Notes under the pieces: generated by a model
Databases searched by the model: none
Told to the model about the DNA's origin: nothing
Seen by the model: only the letters and a program-made list of their open reading frames with translations
Shown here: one piece after another, positions 15,500 through 23,581 of the stretch
Layout: each line of letters starts with the position of its first letter
Numbering within the stretch: the stretch's first letter is position 1
DNA from: a virus
Virus record (IMG/VR): IMGVR_UViG_3300001750_000018
Span: 1 to 29,693 of that record
Length of the DNA stretch: 29,693 nucleotides
Strand: one strand, 5' to 3'
Made by a program: the position numbers and the translations under genes

Positions 15500-16929
15500 T
15501 GGCACAGGTGATGGCTACTACCCAAGATGCTCAACAATTGATGCATAAAGGGATTCAATGCTTTAGTCAGGCAAGTATTCAAGGAATGCGGGTTGATGTG
15601 AAATATTGTGAAAAGCAATATAAATATTTGACCAAAAAATGTAAAATGTTGACTAAAGAATTTGCTGGTACTAAATTGGGTAGAAAATGGCAAAAAACTT
15701 TCATTTCTCCAAATTGGAATTCAGATAAACAGTTGCGTGAAATTCTTTTTAAAAATGAAGGAATTAAACCGGTTAAAATGACCAAACCAAGTAAAGCAAA
15801 TCCAGCCGGTCAGGCTTCTGTTGATGGTGAATCACTTGAATTAATTTCAAAAATTTATCCTGATCTCCAATCTTTTATGATGTATAAAAAATTATCGAAA
15901 GTCAATAATACTTTTTTATTGGGGATTTTAAAAGAACAGGTTGATGGCATTATTCACCCATTTTTCCATTTACATATTGCAAGGACTTTTAGATCAAGTT
16001 CAAGTAATATCAATTTTCATAACCAACCAAATAGGGATGTAAAGCAGAAAAAAATAGTAAGGTCGTCATTTATTCCTCGTAAAGGTTATCATTTAATGGC
16101 AGCAGATTTTACCGGTATTGAAGTTGGAACTTCTTGTTGTTATCATAAAGATAAAAAAATGCTTCATTATGTCCGACATCCAGAAGTTAATAATATGCAT
16201 ACTGATATGGCAATTCAGTGTTATGCATTAGATGAATTTCAAAAGTCAGGGGCAGAAAAAATTCTTCGAAAAGGGGCAAAGAATGGGTTTGTCTTTCCAC
16301 AATTTTATGGTGATTATTATTTGAATAATGCTGCTTCTTTAGCAAGTTGGGGTAAATTGCCGACAAAGGGAAGTTTTAGTAAAAAAGATGGCCCTGTCCT
16401 TATGAATGGTAAGAATTTAGGAAAGCATTTACGGGGTAAAGGAATATATGATTACGAGGATTTTGTTGAGCATATTAAGTGGGTAGAAGATGATTTTTGG
16501 AATAATCGGTTTAAGGGATACCGTGACTGGAAAAAACGAAATGTAAAAAAATATTATAAAAATGGCTTTTTGAAAACTTTGACTGGTTTTACCTGTTCGG
16601 GTGAAATGTCTGAAAATGATATTAATAACTATCCTATTCAGGGGGCTGCTTTTCATATGCTTTTAAAAACTTATATTGAAGTGTATGATAGACTTGAAAA
16701 GTACAAAATGAAAACTAAATTAATAGGACAGATACATGATGAATTGGTATTTGATGCCCATCCAAAAGAAACAGAAGATGTCCTTGAAATTGTCCAAGAT
16801 GTTGCTTGTTTATGGTTATTAAAACAATGGAAATGGATAATTGTGCCAATGGTGGTTGAAGCAAATGTATATGAAGTAGATGCCAATTGGGCACAAGATT
16901 CTGGTGTTGTTGAATTAAAAGCAGCTTAA
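15499..16929 (+). CDS. DNA polymerase family A, polymerase domain (separate polypeptide)
   Basis: This 476-residue protein contains only the palm, fingers and thumb of a family A polymerase. Motif A is ADFTGIEVG with catalytic Asp203 and steric-gate Glu208; the Arg that usually ends DYSQIELR is replaced by Gly. Motif B is RKGAKNGFVFPQFYG (257-271). Motif C is QIHDELVFD with His413, Asp414 and Glu415. The TFRSSSSNINFHNQP and NYPIQGAAF stretches are also typical. No exonuclease domain is present; it is encoded at 13747. AAAAGGA lies nine bases before the ATG; a start at codon 5 is possible. Confidence 0.93.
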   Translation: MAQVMATTQDAQQLMHKGIQCFSQASIQGMRVDVKYCEKQYKYLTKKCKMLTKEFAGTKLGRKWQKTFISPNWNSDKQLREILFKNEGIKPVKMTKPSKANPAGQASVDGESLELISKIYPDLQSFMMYKKLSKVNNTFLLGILKEQVDGIIHPFFHLHIARTFRSSSSNINFHNQPNRDVKQKKIVRSSFIPRKGYHLMAADFTGIEVGTSCCYHKDKKMLHYVRHPEVNNMHTDMAIQCYALDEFQKSGAEKILRKGAKNGFVFPQFYGDYYLNNAASLASWGKLPTKGSFSKKDGPVLMNGKNLGKHLRGKGIYDYEDFVEHIKWVEDDFWNNRFKGYRDWKKRNVKKYYKNGFLKTLTGFTCSGEMSENDINNYPIQGAAFHMLLKTYIEVYDRLEKYKMKTKLIGQIHDELVFDAHPKETEDVLEIVQDVACLWLLKQWKWIIVPMVVEANVYEVDANWAQDSGVVELKAA

Positions 16930-16991
16930 AAATATAGTCAATGATTATATTAAAATATATATGCTTTTAAAAATCTTTAAAAGGAGTAAAG

Positions 16992-17945
16992 ATGCAGGAT
17001 ATAAAAATTAAATATCGACCTAAATCATTTAAGAATTTTTTGGGGAATGATGAAACGGTTGAGTCATTGCGAGAGTTATTTTTTGCAAAAGAAAGCCCCC
17101 ATGCAATTTTATTAACTGGCCCCAGGGGGTGCGGTAAAACTACTTTGGGTCGAATTATTAAAAAGGAGTTGGGTTGTTCAGATTTTGATTATAGGGAACT
17201 GGATACAGCCGTTTTTAGAGGGATAGGAACCGTCAGAGATCTGCGGGAAAGCTTATCCTACCTCCCAAGGAAAGGGGATGTAAAGGTTTATTTAATTGAT
17301 GAGGCCCATATGCTTGGAAAGGGGGGTTCATCCGAAAAAAATGAAGCCCAAAATGCTTTGTTGAAATCTTTAGAGGAGCCCCCTGATCATGTTTATTGGA
17401 TTTTATGTACTACGAATCCTGAAATGTTGATAAAAACAATAAGATCAAGGTGCGTTGAATTTCAAGTGGCCCCTTTGGATCAGGCAGAAACTACCAAATT
17501 AGTTAAAAGAGTAATGAAAGGGGAAAATAAAGAAGTTGGTCAAAAGGTAATAAAAAAGATTCATATGGTTACCCAAGGGTTTCCCAGGGATACTTTAACA
17601 TTGTTATCAAAGATTATTAATTTATCAACCAATAAAAAAATGCTGAAAATGATTAGCACTGAAAATTTGGAAGAAAATGCTCAAATTATTGATCTTTGCC
17701 GTATCCTGATGAAAGGTAATTGCTGGGATAAAGTAAGGGATATTTTAAAAAGATTAAAAACGGAAGACCCTGAAACGGTACGGCGAGCTATTATGGGGTA
17801 TGCAAATTCGGTTTTACTCAATGGCAATACTGATGGTGCTTTGATTTTGGGGTGGTTTGTATATAAATCAACTTATGATTCAGGGTGGCCAATTATTACT
17901 CAGTTTTGTTATAATATTGATCAAGGGATTGAGCCTCCATGTTGA
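16992..17945 (+). CDS. Clamp-loader AAA+ ATPase (DnaX/RFC-like)
   Basis: This 317-residue protein loads the sliding clamp. Walker A is GPRGCGKT at 43-50, Walker B VYLIDEAH at 99-106, sensor 1 CTTNPE (139-144) and the SRC arginine-finger motif RSRC at 151-154. The opening KYRPKSFKNFLGNDE is the standard clamp-loader N-terminus. No zinc module of bacterial DnaX is seen, and the collar domain follows from about 220. AAAAGGAG precedes the ATG by five bases. The 61-base gap before it is AT-rich, with no clear promoter. An HNH gene overlaps the 3' end by seven bases. Confidence 0.9.
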   Translation: MQDIKIKYRPKSFKNFLGNDETVESLRELFFAKESPHAILLTGPRGCGKTTLGRIIKKELGCSDFDYRELDTAVFRGIGTVRDLRESLSYLPRKGDVKVYLIDEAHMLGKGGSSEKNEAQNALLKSLEEPPDHVYWILCTTNPEMLIKTIRSRCVEFQVAPLDQAETTKLVKRVMKGENKEVGQKVIKKIHMVTQGFPRDTLTLLSKIINLSTNKKMLKMISTENLEENAQIIDLCRILMKGNCWDKVRDILKRLKTEDPETVRRAIMGYANSVLLNGNTDGALILGWFVYKSTYDSGWPIITQFCYNIDQGIEPPC

Positions 17946-18451
17946 TTAAACGAAATAAAGAAATATGGAAAACAATTAAAGGTTTTTCAAATTATGAAAT
18001 TTCTAATTTTGGTAGGGTAAAATCATTAAATAGAAAAGGGATAATGAAGATTCAATTTGCTAAGAATTATCCTGTTATTGGTTTATGGAAGAATTCAAAA
18101 AGAATTCAAATTGATATTCATTTGTTAGTAATATATCATTTTGGTAAACCAAAACCATCACCTAAGCATGAATGCAATCATATTGATGGAGATAAAAGGA
18201 ATAACTGGAATATTAATCTTGAATGGATGACTCCAAAGGAAAATTCACAACACGCTCATGATAATGGTCTTTGTAATCCAGTTAGAGGAATTAATCACCC
18301 ACGTTCAAAACTTATTGATAGTCAAGTTAAGGAAATTAGAAAAATTTATAAAACTGGAAAATCATCTTTTATTAAACTTGGTAAAAAGTATGGGGTGGAT
18401 GCATCAACAATTAAATTTATAATTAAAGGACAGACATGGAGTCATATTTGA
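17939..18451 (+). CDS. NUMOD4/HNH homing endonuclease
   Basis: This 170-residue protein is the intact member of the three-gene set. It has NUMOD4 (NKEIWKTIKGFSNYEISNFG, then RVKS), an HNH core with HECNHIDGDKRNNW and NLEWMT, and a C-terminal helix-turn-helix (SQVKEIRKIYKTG, then LGKKYGVDASTIKFIIKG). Such free-standing enzymes nick or cut DNA at a target near their gene and spread by copying. It overlaps the clamp-loader end by seven bases, so it inserted without disturbing that reading frame. Confidence 0.85.
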   Translation: MLIKRNKEIWKTIKGFSNYEISNFGRVKSLNRKGIMKIQFAKNYPVIGLWKNSKRIQIDIHLLVIYHFGKPKPSPKHECNHIDGDKRNNWNINLEWMTPKENSQHAHDNGLCNPVRGINHPRSKLIDSQVKEIRKIYKTGKSSFIKLGKKYGVDASTIKFIIKGQTWSHI

Positions 18452-18463
18452 AAAGGAGTGATT

Positions 18464-19027
18464 ATGCCAAAAAGAGAACTTGATTATTCGGTCGATTCAA
18501 AGATTGATGTAAATGCCTTGGATATTGAATGGCTGGAGCATGCAGACCTTGAAAGGCTTTATATTGAACAAGTGGCTAAGATGCGAAAAAGGGTTATTAA
18601 AGCTTCCCAAAAGTATAAAATTGCTAATGAATCGGTTAAATCAACCAGGAGTAAATTGATCCAGAAATGCCAAAATAATCCAGAAAAATATGTTGGTCAG
18701 TCAAAAGCTACTGATAAACAGGCTGAAGCATTTTACAGAACCCATCCAGATTATTTAATTGTTAAACGGAAAATGATAAAAGCAGAAACCAAAATGATGA
18801 TGGCGGAGGATGATCATACGACTGCAGTTTCTATGAAAGATTTGATGCATTTTACACGGACAAAGGCGTTAGAGGAACTGGTTCATTTACATGGTCAAAG
18901 TTATTTTGCTGGGCCGGAAGTTCCCAGGGAAATAAATAAGGAAATCAGAAAAAAGACTTATAATGCAATGAAAGATAAAAAAAGGAGAATGAGTAAAAGT
19001 AGGGGAATGAAAAGGAATTCAACATGA
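18464..19027 (+). CDS. Coiled-coil phage protein, possible UvsY-like recombination mediator
   Basis: This 187-residue protein starts at ATG 18464, five bases after AAAAGGAG. It is mostly helical with LDIEWLEHADLERLYIEQVA at the start, then NNPEKY, KATDKQAEAFYRTHPDYL, a long basic coil and KALEELVHLHGQSYFAGP. This pattern (LDxEW, PEKY, K.T, HPDY, KALExL, YF) recalls a coiled-coil family often encoded beside phage single-strand binding and RecA genes. The link to UvsY is from recall, not proof. It ends in a basic tail rich in Lys, Arg and Ser. Confidence 0.6.
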   Translation: MPKRELDYSVDSKIDVNALDIEWLEHADLERLYIEQVAKMRKRVIKASQKYKIANESVKSTRSKLIQKCQNNPEKYVGQSKATDKQAEAFYRTHPDYLIVKRKMIKAETKMMMAEDDHTTAVSMKDLMHFTRTKALEELVHLHGQSYFAGPEVPREINKEIRKKTYNAMKDKKRRMSKSRGMKRNST

Positions 19028-19191
19028 CAGTTCAAATAACTTGGTGGATGATAGGAATTTTGTTTTTTTCTTATTTTATTATTCCATCTTATGTTCGTTT
19101 TTTAGGTAAAAGTTTTGGCAAAGGTATTGTTGATGGGGTTGATGAAATTAACCAATTATGTAATGCAAAATCAAAAGGAGAATTAAGATGA
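19024..19191 (+). CDS. Small single-pass membrane protein
   Basis: This 55-residue frame starts in the stop of the previous gene (ATGA) and ends in the start of the gp32-like gene (ATGA). Residues 7 to 27 (WWMIGILFFSYFIIPSYV) form one hydrophobic segment near the N-terminus, and the tail is polar (GVDEINQLCNAK). No function can be named. Its final codons carry AAAAGGAGAATTAAG, the ribosome site for the next gene. Confidence 0.6.
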   Translation: MTVQITWWMIGILFFSYFIIPSYVRFLGKSFGKGIVDGVDEINQLCNAKSKGELR

Positions 19192-20696
19192 GTAAAAAAA
19201 GAAAAGGGCGTGGCTCAAATATGGGCAAAGGAGTTAGTAAATCAAGACAAATGAGAAAGACCGGGAAAAATTGGTTGAATATACCTGCAAAATGGCAATT
19301 GTTTAAAGAGGAAATTGATCATAAATTAAAAATTGATATTCTTCCTTATGTTGTGAAAGACCCGGATAATCACCCGGAAGGGGATGCCATGTCTGACGAT
19401 ATTTGGTACAGGTTCCCGTATAAAATTCATCGAAATGTTGGTGCCACCCGGGCGTCTGCCTTATGCCCCACTACAATTGGCAAGCCATGTCCAATTTGTG
19501 AAAAAATGCAAGAAATTTATGATGACCCTGATTTAACTTCAAAAAGGGCAAGTCAAAAAGCTGCCAAGTTTCGTCCGTCAAAAAGATCGCTTTATGGAAT
19601 CAAGATTTTATCAGGTGATAAAAAATTGAAAGGCAAAAAGTATATTTGGGATATTTCAGATGCTAATTTTTATGCCAAAGTCGAAGAAGCCATTGAAGCC
19701 CTTGAAGACGAAGACCTGAACAATTATGCCTGCTTACAGGGCGGATATACTTTGAAAGTGAAATTCAAAGAAGAAAAATTTGATAAAACCAAGTTTCCGG
19801 TTGCTGCCAGGGTCGATTTTATTCCAAGAAAAGATTATAAAGAATCATTGTTGGACAAGATGCCTTGTCTTGATGATATCATTTTGCCGGGTATTAAATC
19901 TTATGATGAAATGGTTGAACTTTTGGAAGGGGCTGAAGAAACTGGAAAGAAAGGCGGCAAGAAAGGTGGCAAGAAAGGTGGCAAGAAAGGCGGCAAGAAA
20001 GGTGGCAAGAAAAATAACAGGTCAAAATTGACTTGGTCTGACTTATCAGAAATGGACGAAACAGAATTGGTTGAAGTTTTGGAGGATGCCGGGGAAGACA
20101 TCGAAGATTACAATTATGATGATGAATTTGAACTCAGAATGGTAGTTGCTGATTTTTTCGATATTGAGCACCCAGATAACGATGATGATAACGACAACGA
20201 TGATAATGATAATGATAATGACGACGACGATGATAATGATGATGATGACGATAATGATGACAACGATGATGATGACAACGATAATGATGATGACAACGAT
20301 AATGATGATGACAACGATAATGATGACGACAATGACAACGACGATGACAACGATGATGATGATGATGACGACAACGACGATGACAACGATGATGATGATG
20401 ATGACGACAACGACGATGATGAAACCCCAAAAGAACGGAAAGCCAGGGAAAAGAAAGAAAAAGCTGCCAAAAAGAAAGTAGATAAAGCGAAGGCAGATAA
20501 AAAAGTTGCCAAAAAGAAAGGTGGAAAGGGAGGAAAAAAGAAAACTTCCGGATCATCCACCAAAAAAGCCATGAGTTGCCCATTTGCTTATCAATTTGGT
20601 GAAGAGTGGGGGGATCATGACGAATGTAATAAAAAGGATTGCAAGAAATATCAAAAATGTTTTGATGCCTATGATAAATTGCAGGATGCTGTGTGA
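19188..20696 (+). CDS. gp32-like single-stranded DNA-binding protein with Lys/Gly, HeH and Asp/Asn extensions
   Basis: This 502-residue protein begins with a basic N-terminus and an OB-fold-like core. The zinc site His81, Cys93, Cys101 and Cys104 has spacing close to the His64, Cys77, Cys87 and Cys90 site of T4 gp32. After about residue 250 come six GGKK-type repeats, a helix-extended-helix segment (LTWSDLSEMDETELVEVLED), an acidic tract of about 80 Asp/Asn residues, a Lys/Ala/Gly-rich stretch, and a Cys-rich end with SCPFAYQFG, ECNKKDC and KCF. T4 gp32 has a short acidic tail that recruits partners; this is a greatly expanded version plus a second possible zinc module. The protein probably coats single-stranded DNA at forks. 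Confidence 0.85.
   Translation: MSKKRKGRGSNMGKGVSKSRQMRKTGKNWLNIPAKWQLFKEEIDHKLKIDILPYVVKDPDNHPEGDAMSDDIWYRFPYKIHRNVGATRASALCPTTIGKPCPICEKMQEIYDDPDLTSKRASQKAAKFRPSKRSLYGIKILSGDKKLKGKKYIWDISDANFYAKVEEAIEALEDEDLNNYACLQGGYTLKVKFKEEKFDKTKFPVAARVDFIPRKDYKESLLDKMPCLDDIILPGIKSYDEMVELLEGAEETGKKGGKKGGKKGGKKGGKKGGKKNNRSKLTWSDLSEMDETELVEVLEDAGEDIEDYNYDDEFELRMVVADFFDIEHPDNDDDNDNDDNDNDNDDDDDNDDDDDNDDNDDDDNDNDDDNDNDDDNDNDDDNDNDDDNDDDDDDDNDDDNDDDDDDDNDDDETPKERKAREKKEKAAKKKVDKAKADKKVAKKKGGKGGKKKTSGSSTKKAMSCPFAYQFGEEWGDHDECNKKDCKKYQKCFDAYDKLQDAV
19944..20012 (+). repeat. In-frame 12-base repeats encoding Gly-Gly-Lys-Lys
   Basis: GGCGGCAAGAAA and close variants repeat five to six times and encode a basic linker (GGKKGGKKGGKK) inside the gp32-like gene, just before the helix-extended-helix segment. 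Confidence 0.9.
20175..20420 (+). repeat. In-frame Asp/Asn-encoding repeat in the gp32-like gene
   Basis: About 82 codons are only GAT, GAC, AAC or AAT, in local repeats such as GATAATGATGATGACAAC. The tract has the same vocabulary as the repeats in the 4567-5733 gene, giving potential for recombination between the two. Confidence 0.9.
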
Positions 20697-20774
20697 TTGT
20701 CCGGCAATAATTTAAATCTATAATATAATTAAGGGGCTGTTTTAATCTGTATTTTTATATGGTAATTACAGCTT

Positions 20775-20790
20775 CTTATTTTAAAATAAG
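20775..20790. promoter_or_regulatory. Perfect 16-base palindrome overlapping a ribosome site
   Basis: CTTATTTTAAAATAAG is a perfect inverted repeat 10 bases before the ATG at 20801. Its right end is the AAG of the AAGGG ribosome site. A protein bound here, or a hairpin in the mRNA, would block the start of the 20801 gene. The 104-base gap before that gene also holds TATAATATAATTAAGG, a possible promoter -10 region at 20719-20724. Confidence 0.5.
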
Positions 20791-20800
20791 GGATCAATAA

Positions 20801-21157
20801 ATGAGTATCTTTATGTCTAAAACAGATAAAAATTTGGTTGATAAAAAACTGGTTGGGGTGCATATTATCAAAAATGATGCTCATCGACTTGCTATGTTAT
20901 CACTTGAAAACAGCCGGCCACGAACTGCTATTTTACTTGAAATAATTAATGAGTATTTAAGGGAGCAGCCCTCTTTATCAGAAATGATTGAAAAGGCTGT
21001 AAATCAGGCTGCACACGCTTGGAAAAGGGAATCAAAGAGTGAACCTACTTTGACTGAAAAAATATTCTGTGATCAAATTAGAAAAGATTTGGTAACTCAT
21101 AGAATTGAAGATGAAGTTATCACACGGATTATTAAAGGGGTTACAAATAAAATATGA
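20801..21157 (+). CDS. Small protein with possible ribbon-helix-helix N-terminus
   Basis: This 118-residue protein has a strand-helix-helix pattern near the start (VGVHIIKNDAHRLAMLSLEN, then RTAILLEIINEYLRE) like MetJ/Arc-type DNA-binding domains, but the similarity is only by pattern. The rest is helical and charged. A second ATG at 20813 could be the true start. A perfect palindrome covers its ribosome site, which fits an autoregulated DNA-binding protein. Its stop overlaps the recA-like start as ATGA. Confidence 0.6.
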   Translation: MSIFMSKTDKNLVDKKLVGVHIIKNDAHRLAMLSLENSRPRTAILLEIINEYLREQPSLSEMIEKAVNQAAHAWKRESKSEPTLTEKIFCDQIRKDLVTHRIEDEVITRIIKGVTNKI

Positions 21158-22269
21158 AAAGGAATTCACCAGCAAAAACAAAGAAACCATTAAAAACCCA
21201 ATTGATTGAAGCAACTTCAAAAAAGAAAAGAATAAAGAAAAAAAATAATGTTTTGTGGATGCCGGGAGGGTCAATCACTTTTAATATTGCTTGTACCGGT
21301 CATTGGAATAGATTTTGTCGGGAAGGCAGAATGGTTAATATAATTGGTGATTCAAGTTCAGGTAAATCGATTTTGGTTTTGAGTGCTTTGGCTGCAACTT
21401 CTTTGCTTTCTAAATTTGATAAGTATAGATTTATTTATGATGATGCCGAATTTGCTGACTCATTTGACCATGCAAAATTGTTTGGAAAGAAGTTGGCAAA
21501 AAGATTGGAAGCTCCAACTCCTGATGGAACCATGAGTACAACGATTGAAAATTTTTATGATAATGTAATGGATGCTTGTGATAATGAACGTCCTTTTATA
21601 TATGTTTTAGATTCATTTGATGCCATTGATGCAGACGCAGAAATTGAAAAGGAATTGCAAAATAGGGAACACAGAAAAGCTGGAAATCTTTCAAAAATAA
21701 AGGGTTCTTTTCAGGCTACGAAACAAAAAAAGGCTTCTCAAATGTTTAGGCATATTGTTTCCAGATTGAAACAGACTAGATCAATTTTGATTATTATATC
21801 GCAAACCAGGGATAATTTGACTGCTGGTAGTTTTGTAAAGCATTATAGATCAGGTGGCCGGGCTTTAAAATTTTATGCCAGTATTGAAACTTGGCTTACT
21901 TACATCAGCCCAATTCAAAAAACAATAAATAAAATAAAATATGATATCGGGGTAAATACCAGGGCTAAAATTACAAAAAATAAATTTACTGGGAAAAAGG
22001 GGCAAGCTGACTTTCCTATTTATCCAAGTTATGGAATTGATGATGTTTCATCCTGTATTGATTATTTGTTAACAATTGGTCATTGGAAAACGAAAAAGGC
22101 TACTATCATTTGTCCAGAATTAAAGTTTAAAGGTACCAAAAAATCAATAATTGATTTCATTGAAAAGAAAAAAGAACTTAGAGAAAAAAAGTTATACAAG
22201 ACCACTGCAAAAGCTGTGAAAAGAATTCAGGGTCAATTGGATCTTAAACGTAAACCAAAATTTGGGTGA
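21154..22269 (+). CDS. RecA-like recombinase (phage type)
   Basis: This 371-residue protein has the RecA/UvsX ATPase core, which pairs homologous DNA strands. Walker A is GDSSSGKS at 65-72, FIYDDAE resembles the catalytic-Glu strand of RecA, and YVLDSFDAI is the Walker B strand. IIISQTRDNLTAGSF and the GGRALKFYAS stretch match the L1/L2-side region of RecA (the GG.AL.FYAS motif). A Lys-rich N-terminal tail of about 30 residues comes first. It is followed by endonuclease VII and SbcCD genes, giving a recombination cluster. Confidence 0.9.
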   Translation: MKRNSPAKTKKPLKTQLIEATSKKKRIKKKNNVLWMPGGSITFNIACTGHWNRFCREGRMVNIIGDSSSGKSILVLSALAATSLLSKFDKYRFIYDDAEFADSFDHAKLFGKKLAKRLEAPTPDGTMSTTIENFYDNVMDACDNERPFIYVLDSFDAIDADAEIEKELQNREHRKAGNLSKIKGSFQATKQKKASQMFRHIVSRLKQTRSILIIISQTRDNLTAGSFVKHYRSGGRALKFYASIETWLTYISPIQKTINKIKYDIGVNTRAKITKNKFTGKKGQADFPIYPSYGIDDVSSCIDYLLTIGHWKTKKATIICPELKFKGTKKSIIDFIEKKKELREKKLYKTTAKAVKRIQGQLDLKRKPKFG

Positions 22270-22272
22270 TAT

Positions 22273-22857
22273 ATGAAAATAAAAAGAAACCCCAGGTCAA
22301 CCAGGGGGCAAATAAATAGAAAACCAAAAGTTAATATTCTTAAACAAAAAATGAGTTTGGCTGGTGTTGATTTTTTTAAAATGATAATTCAAGGCAATAC
22401 CCCTGCAAAAGAAGGGATGTATTTAATTTTTTATGATGGATTCATAGCAGATTCTAATGTAAAAAAACAAGCTGGCATGCAGATTACTAATTTTAGTAAA
22501 GGAAAGTGGGGGACCTCTTATACACCATTGGCATATATGGGGCCACTTCCTGTTTTATCATTGCCAGCTTTGCAAATATTCACCCCAGGCTATTTAATTA
22601 ATCAGCGTTTTTATATTGCAACTTTTGAGCAGGCAGTACAGGGTTTTTTTGATGATGGTCCCCATATTATTTATATTATGGCATCAATGCGTAAAGCAAA
22701 AGCAGGTCATTTTATTTTTTGTATCGATTCTGATCATACCAACCCATATCCGGTGGCAAAAGCGTTGTATAGAAAAAAGGATGATACATGGATTTGGTCA
22801 GATTTATCAGTGGATGTAATTAAAAAATATTCAAAAATGTTGGATTCGTTAAGATGA
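22273..22857 (+). CDS. Hypothetical protein between recA-like and endonuclease VII-like genes
   Basis: I do not recognise this 194-residue protein. It has a basic N-terminus (KIKRNPRSTRGQINRKPK), then a mixed alpha-beta region with many aromatic and hydrophobic residues (EGMYLIFYDGFIAD, IFTPGYLINQRFYIATFEQA, HIIYIMASMRKAKAGHFIFC). No membrane segment or metal motif is clear. It overlaps the next gene by four bases. Position suggests a role in recombination or repair, but nothing in the sequence shows one. Confidence 0.7.
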   Translation: MKIKRNPRSTRGQINRKPKVNILKQKMSLAGVDFFKMIIQGNTPAKEGMYLIFYDGFIADSNVKKQAGMQITNFSKGKWGTSYTPLAYMGPLPVLSLPALQIFTPGYLINQRFYIATFEQAVQGFFDDGPHIIYIMASMRKAKAGHFIFCIDSDHTNPYPVAKALYRKKDDTWIWSDLSVDVIKKYSKMLDSLR

Positions 22858-23468
22858 TTAAACGTAATTTTACAAAAGTTAATCGGAATAGGGCTCCTGT
22901 TAAATTTATTCAATTGAATGGAAAAACTGCCAAGATTTTAAAAAAGAAACTTTATATGGAAAGTGGTGGATGTTGCCCTATTCTTAGAAAATCAATAAAA
23001 GTTAGAGATTCAGTATTAGACCATACTCATAAATTAAAAAGTCAAAGACCTGGCCCTTTGGGCAGGGGATTAGTTCGAGGGGCCATCCATTTTCAAGTTA
23101 ATTCATTTGAAGGGGTTATTCTTAAAAAATATAAAAGATATGGGTTGACTGAAATGATGCCTTTACCTGATCTTTTAAGAAGTATTGCAGATTATCTTGA
23201 AGATCCCCCATGTCCTCAAAGGTATATTTATCCGACTGAGGGAGAAAAAGCGCCTTTTTTCAAAATATCTGAATATAAAAGAATTGTTAAATATTATTTT
23301 ATAATGTTTCCAAGACGTAAAAAAATTCCACAATATCCTCCATCAAAAATAAAAATTGTTGGAAAAAATAAAAAGAAGAAATATGTAGCAAGAATTACTC
23401 CAAAATGGCAAAAGTTGTTGGATATGGCTAATAAAATTAATGAGAGGTCCAAAAAGGAGAAAATATGA
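22854..23468 (+). CDS. Endonuclease VII-like Holliday junction nuclease, zinc site altered
   Basis: This 204-residue protein matches the T4 gp49 layout: a Cys near the N-terminal half (GGCCPILRK), LDHTHKLK as the DHxH active-site pair, then a Gly-rich link and RGLVRGAIHFQVNSFEG, which aligns with RGLLCxxCNxxEG. In T4 endonuclease VII four Cys hold zinc; here the second Cys pair is absent (IHFQVN) and the first is reduced to neighbouring Cys. The catalytic Asp-His and the Asn of VNSFEG are kept. It would cut branched DNA before packaging. Structural zinc may be replaced by other contacts, or the call may be a diverged HNH relative. Confidence 0.7.
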   Translation: MIKRNFTKVNRNRAPVKFIQLNGKTAKILKKKLYMESGGCCPILRKSIKVRDSVLDHTHKLKSQRPGPLGRGLVRGAIHFQVNSFEGVILKKYKRYGLTEMMPLPDLLRSIADYLEDPPCPQRYIYPTEGEKAPFFKISEYKRIVKYYFIMFPRRKKIPQYPPSKIKIVGKNKKKKYVARITPKWQKLLDMANKINERSKKEKI

Positions 23469-23581
23469 AAAAATTAATTGTGATTGGTATTATTATCATG
23501 GCTATTTTTGTAGGGTTGGGCGTATTGGCATATGCTTGGATCTATCAAGGATACAATGAAATTAATTCAAAATACCCATGA
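23465..23581 (+). CDS. Small single-pass membrane peptide
   Basis: A 38-residue frame starting in the previous stop (ATGA). It is a hydrophobic helix (LIVIGIIIMAIFVGLGVLAY) followed by a short polar tail. It resembles small phage membrane or inner-holin-like peptides only in outline; I would not name a function. It overlaps the next small frame by 26 bases. Confidence 0.5.
   Translation: MKKLIVIGIIIMAIFVGLGVLAYAWIYQGYNEINSKYP

Noticed and set aside
20730-20774. GCTGT/ACAGC inverted repeat after the gp32-like gene as a terminator
   Set aside because: The stem is five pairs with a loop of more than 25 bases and no T run behind it.
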